A stretch of 5,303 bases of DNA. Source: JASFUX01 sp050050115 (GTDB lineage: Bacteria; Pseudomonadota; Alphaproteobacteria; Caulobacterales; Maricaulaceae). Below are positions 1 through 5,205 of the stretch, piece by piece (position 1 is the first letter of the stretch; each line of letters starts with the position of its first letter). The translations under genes and the position numbers were made by a program. A model generated the notes under the pieces. The model was not told the DNA's origin. It did no database searches and saw only the letters and a list, made by a program, of their open reading frames with translations. Where the stretch lies: assembly GCA_050050115.1 (NCBI GenBank), contig JASFUX010000243.1:1-5303 (forward strand). Reading direction: 5' to 3'.

Positions 1-78
1 AAGATCAAGACGGTCACCCAGCGCTGGCCCGAGGGCGACGTCGGCGACCAGGCCTTCGTCATTCCGACGATGCGGTAA
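1..78 (+). CDS. mmsA: CoA-acylating methylmalonate-semialdehyde dehydrogenase, C-terminal fragment
   Basis: Only the last 25 codons and the TAA stop are inside the window. The end reads KTVTQRWPEG, then a short linker, then AFVIPTMR. This matches, from memory, the C-terminal tail of MmsA-type aldehyde dehydrogenases (TVT-RWP followed by F-hydrophobic-PTM). These enzymes oxidise methylmalonate semialdehyde with NAD and CoA to propionyl-CoA, the last dedicated step of valine breakdown, in the cytoplasm. The catalytic Cys and NAD-binding part lie upstream of the window and cannot be checked. The downstream isobutyryl-CoA dehydrogenase-like gene and mmsB support the assignment strongly. The next gene starts 5 nt after the stop, so they are very probably co-transcribed. 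Another aldehyde dehydrogenase is possible from so short a piece, but context makes it unlikely. Confidence 0.78.
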   Translation, partial: KIKTVTQRWPEGDVGDQAFVIPTMR

Positions 79-83
79 GATCT

Positions 84-419
84 GTGGATGCACTCGTACT
101 AATTGCTGTTCTAACGATTGTCGCTGCACCAATTCTCGCGATCATTTGGACGATTGTGCTGGTGATGCAGGCGAGAGCACGCGCATGGCGAATGCTGCTT
201 GTCACGTTCGGAGCGGGAGTCGCGCTACCTGTGCTGGCGGTTCTTGCCGTCAACTACATTTGCGTACCGAATCCGCGCAGCTACAGCGACATGAGCTGTG
301 ACTTCTTCCGGGCCTGGTGGGCCGAGTTCATGCTATTTGCGGTGATCATTTGTACGGCCGTGATTTCCAAGCGCAGTCAGCAAGCTGCTTGGGAAGCGAG
401 GCGCGGAAATTCCGGATAG
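84..419 (+). CDS. Small three-helix inner-membrane protein, function unknown
   Basis: I do not recognise this 111-residue protein. Three hydrophobic segments are visible at about residues 4-28, 37-61 and 80-95. The loop between helices 1 and 2 is basic (R31, R33, R36) and so is the C-terminal tail (K96, R97, R106, R107), which by the positive-inside rule puts both in the cytoplasm and the N-terminus outside. The helix 2-3 loop (about 62-79) would then be periplasmic; Cys60 and Cys72 flank or lie in it and could form a disulfide. The start is GTG; the first in-frame ATG (codon 28) is at the end of helix 1, so a later start would destroy it. The Shine-Dalgarno is weak. The gene lies 5 nt after mmsA and 5 nt before the acyl-CoA dehydrogenase, so it sits inside the operon. 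Base composition is lower in GC than the enzymes (33 of 60 G+C at 121-180 against 46 of 60 at 1141-1200), which suggests a later arrival or relaxed constraint. It could be a transport or stress accessory protein, but nothing shows this. Confidence 0.72.
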   Translation: MDALVLIAVLTIVAAPILAIIWTIVLVMQARARAWRMLLVTFGAGVALPVLAVLAVNYICVPNPRSYSDMSCDFFRAWWAEFMLFAVIICTAVISKRSQQAAWEARRGNSG

Positions 420-424
420 CGAGG

Positions 425-1561
425 ATGTCCCTGACCTCCGAACAAACCTTGATCCAGGAAACCGCGGCCGGTTTCGCCGCCGAGCGGCTGCGCCCCTATG
501 CCGCGACGTGGGACAAGGAAGGAACCCTCGATCGCGACGTGTTCGCCGAGTTGGGCGCGCTCGGCTTCGGCGGAATCTATCTGTCTGAAGAACACGGCGG
601 CTCGGGCCTCGGCCGGCTCGAGGCGGCGCTGATTTTCGAGCAGCTGTCGATGGGTTGCATCTCCCACGCCGCCTTCCTGTCGATCCACAACATGACCGGC
701 TGGCTGGTCGACAATTTCGGCGACGACGCGGTGCGGAACAAGTGGGTTCCCGAGATTGCCTCGCTCAACAAGATCGTCTCCTATTGCCTGACCGAGCCGG
801 GCGCCGGCTCGGACGCGGCGAGTCTGAAGACCCGCGCGGTGCGCGACGGCGACTCCTATGTGTTGAACGGCGCCAAGGCGTTCATCTCCGGCGCAGGCTT
901 TTCAGACGTCTACCTCGTCATGGCGCGTACGTCGGACGACGGCGCGCGCGGGGTCTCTTCGTTCCTGGTCGAGAACGGAACGCCCGGGCTCTCGTTCGGC
1001 AAGAAAGAAAAGAAGATGGGCTGGCGCGCCCAGCCGACCGGCGTCGTCAGCTTCGACGACTGTCGCATCCCCGCCGCCAACCGCGTCGGCGAGGAGGGCG
1101 CGGGCTTCAAGTACGCCATGGCCGGGCTCGACGGCGGACGGGTCAACATCGCCTCGTGCGCGCTCGGCGGCGCGCAGGAGGCGGCGAACCGCGCGCTCGT
1201 CTACGCCAAGGAGCGCAAGCAGTTCGGCCGACCGATCGCCGAGTTCCAGGCAACAGAGTTCAAGCTCGCCGACATGGAAACCGAGCTGCAGGCCGCCCGC
1301 GCGCTCTTATATGAAACCGCGCGCCAGCTCGACGCGCACGCGCCGGACGCGACCAAGTTCGCCGCCATGTCCAAGCGCTTCGTCACCGACGCGGCGTTCA
1401 AGGTCGCCAACGACGCGCTGCAGATCCACGGCGGCTACGGCTACTTGGCGGATTACGAAATCGAGCGGATCGTGCGTGATCTGAGGGTGCACCAGATCCT
1501 CGAAGGCACGAACGAGATCATGCGCGTGATCATCGCGCGCAAGCTGTTGGGGGGGAACTAG
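425..1561 (+). CDS. Acyl-CoA dehydrogenase, probably isobutyryl-CoA dehydrogenase
   Basis: This 378-residue flavoenzyme has the usual length for the family and should act in the cytoplasm, passing electrons to electron-transfer flavoprotein. Both family signatures are complete: residues 121-133 (CLTEPGAGSDAAS) and 333-352 (Q-I-H-G-G-Y-G-Y through R-D). The FAD-contact segment ERKQFGRPIAEFQ is at 263-275. The catalytic base is Glu360 in ILEGTNEI, the position used by short-, medium- and branched-chain enzymes. The stretch GGRVNIASCALG (about 237-248) and the end HQILEGTNEIMR closely resemble mammalian isobutyryl-CoA dehydrogenase (ACAD8) as I remember it. With mmsA and mmsB alongside, oxidation of isobutyryl-CoA to methacrylyl-CoA in valine catabolism is the best reading; 2-methylbutyryl-CoA or another short acyl-CoA is the alternative. 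ATG 425 is chosen because the open frame upstream only overlaps the membrane-protein gene and has no family character. GAGG touches the start codon, so the ribosome site is poor and coupling to the gene ending at 419 is likely. Confidence 0.95.
   Translation: MSLTSEQTLIQETAAGFAAERLRPYAATWDKEGTLDRDVFAELGALGFGGIYLSEEHGGSGLGRLEAALIFEQLSMGCISHAAFLSIHNMTGWLVDNFGDDAVRNKWVPEIASLNKIVSYCLTEPGAGSDAASLKTRAVRDGDSYVLNGAKAFISGAGFSDVYLVMARTSDDGARGVSSFLVENGTPGLSFGKKEKKMGWRAQPTGVVSFDDCRIPAANRVGEEGAGFKYAMAGLDGGRVNIASCALGGAQEAANRALVYAKERKQFGRPIAEFQATEFKLADMETELQAARALLYETARQLDAHAPDATKFAAMSKRFVTDAAFKVANDALQIHGGYGYLADYEIERIVRDLRVHQILEGTNEIMRVIIARKLLGGN
1549..1555 (+). promoter_or_regulatory. Ribosome binding site for the 1561 GTG start (G7 run)
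   Basis: Seven consecutive G bases followed by AACTA precede the GTG at 1561 with 5 nt spacing. This can pair with the anti-Shine-Dalgarno and decides the GTG start of the putative lipoprotein gene. It lies inside the last codons (Leu-Gly-Gly) of the acyl-CoA dehydrogenase. It is also a homopolymer in a slippery register; see findings. Confidence 0.55.
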
Positions 1562-2100
1562 TGCGCGGCTGGCTGGCCGGCATTGCTCTTGGAGTGAACG
1601 CTTGCTCCCATCCATTTGGTCACGGGAGCTATGAGCCGCCCGAGCTGGCGTGCGAGGCTACGCGGAGCTTTGTCCGCTCAGATACGGGCGATAGAGGGTT
1701 GCGCTACGCTCATTTTTTCGACGAGAGCGATGGGATTTCTTTTTGGCAAGCAATGTCCGGCGATCCCTGGGACGATCAAGCCATGGAGTTCTACCAAGGC
1801 GCTGGGGCGCTAACCCACTACTTGGGGTCTTCGGATTTCGCGCGCGCGCTGGGATCCTGTCTCGATCGTGAAAGCGGTTTTCGCCGAACTGAACAAACCC
1901 CCGGGATCGACGAATATGAAGCGAAATTCGTCGATCAAGATACCAAACGGCGCGTCGTAATCGCTTCATGTCGTTCTTCCACCGGCATTCTAGTGGCGGA
2001 CGAGACTTGGACGGGAAACTTGACCGATACGCTCATCGATCGAGTGGCCAGCTTCTTTGATTGCGATCAGATTACAGATCAAAGTGGGGATGCGATATGA
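1561..2100 (+). CDS. Putative lipoprotein of unknown function
   Basis: I do not recognise this 179-residue protein. The N-terminus has an Arg at 2, a short hydrophobic stretch at 3-12, and then VNAC with Cys15. This resembles a lipobox, although Asn at -2 is not typical and the signal is short, so lipidation is a guess. Ser16 after the Cys would favour the outer membrane. Four further cysteines (31, 100, 137, 168) could form two disulfides, consistent with an exported protein. The rest is mixed and polar with no membrane segment. The GTG start shares its G with the TAG stop of the acyl-CoA dehydrogenase and has a G-rich ribosome site. The stop overlaps mmsB as ATGA. Both overlaps argue that it is a real coupled gene. 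GC is lower than in its neighbours (33 of 60 at 1741-1800). A start at the in-frame GTG of codon 12 would remove the signal. Hydratase or hydrolase motifs expected at this point of a valine operon are absent. Confidence 0.72.
   Translation: MRGWLAGIALGVNACSHPFGHGSYEPPELACEATRSFVRSDTGDRGLRYAHFFDESDGISFWQAMSGDPWDDQAMEFYQGAGALTHYLGSSDFARALGSCLDRESGFRRTEQTPGIDEYEAKFVDQDTKRRVVIASCRSSTGILVADETWTGNLTDTLIDRVASFFDCDQITDQSGDAI
2086..2090 (+). promoter_or_regulatory. Ribosome binding site deciding the mmsB start
   Basis: GGGGA ends 6 nt before ATG 2097. It supports starting mmsB at the ATGA overlap rather than at the in-frame TTG at 2061, which would add 12 residues ahead of the conserved nucleotide-binding start. 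Confidence 0.6.
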
Positions 2101-2987
2101 CCCAAATCACCTTCGTCGGCCTTGGCAACATGGGCTCGGGCATGGCCGCGAACCTGGTCAAAGCCGGCCACGCGGTGCGCGCGTTCGATCTCAACGATGA
2201 GGCGATGGCCCGCGCCGCCGAGAAGGGCGCGACGGCGTGCGAGTCCCTGAAAGAAGCGGTCGAGGGCGCCGAGATCGTCGTCTCGATGCTACCCGCCGGC
2301 GTGCACGTCAAAGCGGTGTACTTCGAGCAGGACGGTGTCGCCGACAACGCGGCGGACGGCACATTGTTCATCGACTGCTCGACGATTGACGTCGGCGACG
2401 CTCGCAGCGCGGCCTCGGACGCCACAGCGCGCGGCTTCGCCATGGTCGACGCGCCGGTCTCGGGCGGCGTGGCGGCGGCGGACGCGGGCACGCTGACCTT
2501 CATGGTCGGCGGGGAACAGGCGGCGTTCGAGCGCGCGCAGCCGATCTTGGCGGCGATGGGCAAGAACGTCTTTCACGCTGGGCCGTCCGGCAACGGACAA
2601 GTCGCCAAGATCGCCAACAACCTGCTGCTCGGCATTTCGATGATCGGAACTTGCGAAGCGTTCAACTTGGCTGAAAAGCTCGGCCTCGACGCCCAGACCT
2701 TCTTCGACATCGCCTCGACCGCGTCGGGGCAATGCTGGTCGATGACCAGCTATTGTCCGGCACCGGGGCCAGTGCCCGCCGCGCCGTCCAATCGCGACTA
2801 CCAGCCCGGCTTTGCGGTGGCGATGATGCTCAAGGATCTTCGGCTCGCTAAAGGCGCCGCTGAGGCTGCCGGCGCTTCGATCCCCTTGGGTGCGGACGCC
2901 GAGGCGATCTACGCCGCGCTCGCCGACGCCGGTTATGACGGCCTCGACTTCTCCGGCGTCATGCGCCGGATCAAGGGCGAGATTTGA
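2097..2987 (+). CDS. mmsB: 3-hydroxyisobutyrate dehydrogenase
   Basis: The enzyme oxidises 3-hydroxyisobutyrate to methylmalonate semialdehyde with NAD in valine catabolism, feeding MmsA. At 296 residues it is of normal family length. The family signature is exact at residues 6-20 (FVGLGNMGSGMAANL) and includes the GxGxxG dinucleotide fold; Asp31 after the second strand favours NAD over NADP. The substrate loop DAPVSGG is at 118-124. The catalytic Lys171 and Asn175 are in KIANN. The late segment SGQCWSMTSY, followed by PGF and MLKDLRLA, is what 3-hydroxyisobutyrate dehydrogenases carry and tartronate semialdehyde reductases of the same superfamily do not, as far as I recall. The start at 2097 overlaps the previous stop by 4 nt and places the nucleotide fold at residue 4, as usual. 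The 3' end overlaps the GMC gene by 4 nt. Confidence 0.95.
   Translation: MTQITFVGLGNMGSGMAANLVKAGHAVRAFDLNDEAMARAAEKGATACESLKEAVEGAEIVVSMLPAGVHVKAVYFEQDGVADNAADGTLFIDCSTIDVGDARSAASDATARGFAMVDAPVSGGVAAADAGTLTFMVGGEQAAFERAQPILAAMGKNVFHAGPSGNGQVAKIANNLLLGISMIGTCEAFNLAEKLGLDAQTFFDIASTASGQCWSMTSYCPAPGPVPAAPSNRDYQPGFAVAMMLKDLRLAKGAAEAAGASIPLGADAEAIYAALADAGYDGLDFSGVMRRIKGEI
2973..2977 (+). promoter_or_regulatory. Ribosome binding site for the TTG start at 2984
   Basis: AAGGG lies 6 nt before TTG 2984, inside the last codons of mmsB. It supports the rare TTG start of the GMC gene, for which no ATG occurs before codon 68, well after the FAD-binding fold begins. Confidence 0.6.
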
Positions 2988-4600
2988 CGGCGGATCAAAG
3001 TATCGGCGCGTTCGACTACGTCATCGTCGGCGCGGGCTCGGCGGGCTGCGTGCTCGCCAACCGTCTCTCCGCCGATCCGCGCAACAGCGTGCTGCTGGTC
3101 GAGGCGGGCGGGGAGGACCGCTCGCCGTGGATCCATATTCCCGTCGGCTATCTCTACTGCATCGGAAATCCGGTTACGGACTGGATGTATCAAACGCAGG
3201 TCGAGCCGGGCCTTGGCGATCGGTCGATCGGCTATGCGCGCGGGCGGGGGCTTGGGGGCTGCTCGTCGATCAACGGGATGATCTACATGCGCGGCCAGGC
3301 GCGCGACTATGACGGCTGGCGCCAGCTCGTCGGCCCCGGCTGGGGCTGGGACGACGTGCTGCCGTACTTCCTGAAGTCGGAGAACTCCTTTCGCGACGAA
3401 GACCTGCACGGTCGCGACGGCGAGATGCGCATCGAGCGCCAGCGCCTACATTGGGAGATCCTCGACGCCGTCCGCGAAGCCTCCGCCGAGATCGGCGCGC
3501 CGCCGATCGAGGACTTCAACCTCGGCGACAACCAGGGCGCCAGCTACTTCGACGTGACGCAAAAGGGCGGCTGGCGTTGGAGCGCGGCGCGAGCGTTCCT
3601 CCATCCGGTGCGCCATCGCAAGAATCTCAAGGTGCTGACCAATGCGCACACGGCGAACGTCACCTTCGACGGCGCGCGCGCCAGCGGCGTCGCGCTCTTG
3701 CGCAAGGGCGCGCGACTGACCGCACAGGCGCGCGGCGAAGTAATCCTCGCCGCGGGGTCGATCGGCTCGCCGCAAATCTTGCAGCTCTCAGGGATCGGGC
3801 CGGGCGCGCACCTGTCAGAGCACGGGATAAAAACCCGCATCGATGCGCCGGGCGTAGGGGAGAACCTGCAGGACCACCTGCAAATCCGCACCGCCTTTCG
3901 CGTCTCCAACACGAAGACCTTGAACGAAATGCAGGCGAGCCTCTGGGGCAAGGCGAAGATCGCCGCCGAGTATGCGCTTCGCCGGACCGGCCCGATGGCG
4001 ATGGCGCCGAGCCAGCTCGGCATCTTCGCCAAATCCGATCCGCGCTTCGAGACCGCGAACCTGGAGTTCCACATCCAACCTCTGACTTTGGAGAAGTTCG
4101 GGGAGCCTTTGGACGACTTCCCGGCGATCACCGTGTCGGTCGCGAACCTGCGGCCGGCGAGCCGCGGTTCGGTGCGCATCGTCTCGCCTGATTCGACGGA
4201 CCATCCGGCGATCGCGCCGAACTACCTCTCAGACCCCGAAGACAAGCGCGTCGCCGCCGATTCGATCCGCGTCGCGCGCCGTTTGATGGCCGCCGAAGCG
4301 ATGAAGCCTTACAAGCCGGAAGAATTTCGACCCGGTCCCGAGGTCGTCGAGGACGATTCGCTTGCCGACGCCGCGGGCCGGATCGGCACGACGATCTTCC
4401 ACCCGGTCGGGACGGCGAAGATGGGACGCGCGGACGACCCTACGGCTGTTGTCGACCCGGCGCTCAAGGTGCGCGGGGTCGAGCGGCTGCGCGTCGTCGA
4501 CGCGTCGGTGATGCCGACCATCACGTCCGGCAACACCCACGCGCCGGTCGTGATGATCGCCGAGAAAGCGTCCGAGATGATCTTGGCGGACCGGCCTTAG
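2984..4600 (+). CDS. GMC-family FAD-dependent oxidoreductase (choline/alcohol dehydrogenase-like)
   Basis: This 538-residue protein has the full glucose-methanol-choline oxidoreductase layout. The FAD-binding GAGSAG is at 16-21 with Glu40 ending the second strand (LLVEAGG). Signature 1 is at about 87-110 (GRGLGGCSSINGM, then YMRG), with Cys93 where Ser or Thr is common. Signature 2 is exact at 258-272 (GSIGSPQILQLSGIG). In the C-terminal part, His473 in HPVGTAKMG is the expected catalytic base, and His519 in GNTHAP occupies the second active-site position, where choline dehydrogenases have Asn and glucose oxidase has His. No signal peptide or membrane helix is seen, so it is probably cytoplasmic or loosely membrane-attached, giving electrons to quinone or another acceptor. 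The substrate cannot be read from the sequence; a primary alcohol is the family default. It overlaps mmsB by TTGA, which suggests co-expression with valine catabolism. Calling it BetA would be over-precise. Confidence 0.93.
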   Translation: MTADQSIGAFDYVIVGAGSAGCVLANRLSADPRNSVLLVEAGGEDRSPWIHIPVGYLYCIGNPVTDWMYQTQVEPGLGDRSIGYARGRGLGGCSSINGMIYMRGQARDYDGWRQLVGPGWGWDDVLPYFLKSENSFRDEDLHGRDGEMRIERQRLHWEILDAVREASAEIGAPPIEDFNLGDNQGASYFDVTQKGGWRWSAARAFLHPVRHRKNLKVLTNAHTANVTFDGARASGVALLRKGARLTAQARGEVILAAGSIGSPQILQLSGIGPGAHLSEHGIKTRIDAPGVGENLQDHLQIRTAFRVSNTKTLNEMQASLWGKAKIAAEYALRRTGPMAMAPSQLGIFAKSDPRFETANLEFHIQPLTLEKFGEPLDDFPAITVSVANLRPASRGSVRIVSPDSTDHPAIAPNYLSDPEDKRVAADSIRVARRLMAAEAMKPYKPEEFRPGPEVVEDDSLADAAGRIGTTIFHPVGTAKMGRADDPTAVVDPALKVRGVERLRVVDASVMPTITSGNTHAPVVMIAEKASEMILADRP

Positions 4601-4728
4601 ACGGCGGTCGTCCGCTTACGAACTACAAACCCAGCCAGCGCACCCACGCTGCGGCGCGCCGTGCGCCTCAATGACGGCCGCAGCCGGCGCACCGTGCGCC
4701 CGCCCAACCGTTTGGATTTTCCGTGCAT
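4597..4728 (-). CDS. Possible 43-residue basic microprotein
   Basis: This is a weak candidate. It begins MHGKSKRLGGRT, is very rich in Arg and Lys, contains two similar blocks (RTVRR and RTARR, 11 residues apart), and ends with a short hydrophobic patch (SVGALAGFVV) and RKRTTAV. AAGGG lies 3 nt upstream of the ATG on the minus strand, closer than usual. Its TAA shares the TTAG tetramer with the TAG of the convergent GMC gene, a compact arrangement often seen between real convergent genes. Against it, the frame stays open a further 47 codons upstream with no protein-like character, Arg-rich frames arise easily in GC-rich DNA, and I recognise no family. A cationic membrane-active or nucleic-acid-binding peptide would be pure speculation. 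Confidence 0.22.
   Translation of the reverse strand: MHGKSKRLGGRTVRRLRPSLRRTARRSVGALAGFVVRKRTTAV
4653..4700. repeat. Two near-identical 15-bp GC palindromes, 33 bp apart
   Basis: Positions 4653-4667 and 4686-4700 are 15-mers differing at one base (G4658 against A4691). The second copy is a perfect inverted repeat, GGCGCAC and GTGCGCC around a single C; the first has one mismatched pair. The 33-bp period is exactly 11 codons and about three helical turns. This may be a tandem protein-binding site or simply a repeated Arg-rich codon block of the minus-strand microprotein frame. Confidence 0.5.
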
Positions 4729-4758
4729 CAGCCCTTGCCCACTTCTTCTTGTTTTGCC

Positions 4759-4788
4759 GCCGCCCGATCTTGGATCGAGAAGGGCGGC
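4759..4788 (+). terminator. Candidate hairpin downstream of the operon
   Basis: GCCGCCC (4759-4765) pairs with GGGCGGC (4782-4788), and inside it GATC (4766-4769) pairs with GATC (4773-4776) around a TTG loop, leaving a GAGAA bulge. A weak T-containing stretch (CTGTTTCGTT) follows. It lies about 160 bp after the GMC stop, so it could end the plus-strand operon, but the T tract is poor. It cannot form at the same time as the hairpin at 4784-4815. Confidence 0.3.
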
Positions 4789-4815
4789 CTGTTTCGTTGA
4801 TTCGGAAACGGCCGC
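4784..4815 (-). terminator. Candidate terminator hairpin after the 60-residue minus-strand gene
   Basis: GCGGCC (4784-4789) and GTTTC (4791-4795) pair with GAAAC (4805-4809) and GGCCGC (4810-4815), an 11-bp stem with one bulged T and a 9-nt loop. It begins at the last base of the minus-strand stop codon (4815-4817), the place expected for a terminator. No U run follows on the minus strand, so intrinsic termination is uncertain; it may instead protect the 3' end. Confidence 0.35.
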
Positions 4816-4997
4816 TAGCTTGGCGGCGCGCCGCGCATTTCCGCGATGCTCGCCTCGATACGGCGCCAAGTCTTCGCGTGCGCTTCGTCGCCTTCGTCCT
4901 CGAACGCCGCCGCCCTCTGAGCGGCGATCGCCATTGCTTTTGATCCGTACGCTTCGTAGTAGCGACGCGCATGAGCGTCGATGTCGGTGATCTTCAT
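4815..4997 (-). CDS. Conserved-looking small soluble protein, function unknown
   Basis: This 60-residue protein begins MKITDIDAHARRYYEAYG and continues with an Ala- and Glu-rich helical body (AIAAQRAAAFEDEGDEAHAK) to a WRRIEASIAEMRG end. The pattern ITDIDxHAR...EAxG...AAQ...GD...WRRI is one I recall from short uncharacterised proteins of Hyphomicrobiales. That is memory, not a search. It has no membrane segment, no cysteine and no DNA-binding motif that I can see; two amphipathic helices look likely. The ATG is preceded on the minus strand by GGGAG at 9 nt, and a candidate promoter lies just upstream. The stop is followed at once by a hairpin. It is divergent from the Ada-type repair gene and convergent with the operon, so it is probably monocistronic. 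Overlapping minus-strand frames in other phases are strongly basic and look spurious. Confidence 0.7.
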   Translation of the reverse strand: MKITDIDAHARRYYEAYGSKAMAIAAQRAAAFEDEGDEAHAKTWRRIEASIAEMRGAPPS

Positions 4998-5006
4998 TGG
5001 AGGGGG

Positions 5007-5011
5007 CTCCC
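5007..5011 (-). promoter_or_regulatory. Ribosome binding site of the 60-residue minus-strand gene
   Basis: On the minus strand GGGAG ends 9 nt before the ATG at 4997. It supports this start codon. Confidence 0.5.
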
Positions 5012-5033
5012 GTTCTGATCTTCGACTGCGCGG

Positions 5034-5062
5034 TCTATGGGCTCTGCCGACGCCGGCCGCAA
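5034..5062 (-). promoter_or_regulatory. Candidate sigma70-type promoter for the minus-strand gene
   Basis: On the minus strand a -35-like TTGCGG (5062-5057) is followed after 17 bp by a -10-like CATAGA (5039-5034). Transcription would begin near 5027, giving a leader of about 30 nt that contains the GGGAG ribosome site. Spacing and position are good; the -10 match is only partial, as is common in alphaproteobacteria. Confidence 0.35.
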
Positions 5063-5079
5063 GGGCGATTCCGCACGGT

Positions 5080-5106
5080 GCGGCGCAGCAATCGTTGCTG
5101 CGCCGC
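5080..5106. repeat. Perfect 12-bp-arm inverted repeat in the divergent intergenic region
   Basis: GCGGCGCAGCAA (5080-5091) and TTGCTGCGCCGC (5095-5106) are exact inverse complements around a 3-nt TCG. The site lies 82 bp upstream of the minus-strand start and 99 bp upstream of the Ada-type start. No T run follows on either strand, so it is unlikely to be an intrinsic terminator. An operator for a dimeric regulator, or a leader hairpin in the repair-gene mRNA, are the two plausible readings. Confidence 0.65.
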
Positions 5107-5205
5107 GTGAATGAAATCGGGCGTCGCGCCGTCCCAAAATGGCGCCGAAATCATCATGTCCGAAAACCGCGAGACTTTAGAGCCAGTCCGGGCGATGGTC
5201 TCGGC

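Noticed and set aside
317..424. Upstream extension of the acyl-CoA dehydrogenase frame by 36 codons
   Set aside because: It lies over the membrane-protein gene, has no family character, and ATG 425 gives the normal enzyme N-terminus.
655..1314. 219-codon plus-strand open frame inside the acyl-CoA dehydrogenase
   Set aside because: It is an Arg-rich shadow of the real gene with no domain pattern.
2061..2096. TTG start extending mmsB by 12 residues
   Set aside because: The ATG at 2097 has a ribosome site at 6 nt, an ATGA overlap and the nucleotide fold at the usual distance.
3544..4179. 211-codon minus-strand open frame inside the GMC gene
   Set aside because: It is antisense to an intact enzyme gene with complete motifs; long antisense frames are expected in GC-rich codon usage.
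4616..4972. 118-codon minus-strand open frame
   Set aside because: It is extremely basic, overlaps the better-supported 60-residue gene in another frame, and has no ribosome site or recognisable fold.
4661..4990. Plus-strand open frames of 90-109 codons over the intergenic region
   Set aside because: They are antisense to the 60-residue gene and their composition is Arg- and Pro-rich in a way typical of non-coding frames.
5195..5205. ATG at 5195 as start of the repair gene
   Set aside because: It is out of frame with the Ada-type sequence; ATG 5206 is the only in-frame start after the upstream stop.
5107..5205. Ada box, LexA-type GTTC-N7-GTTC site or clear plus-strand promoter upstream of the repair gene
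   Set aside because: I looked for each. CAAAAT at 5135-5140 is -10-like, but no acceptable -35 sits 16-18 bp upstream, and no paired GTTC or Ada-box sequence was found.
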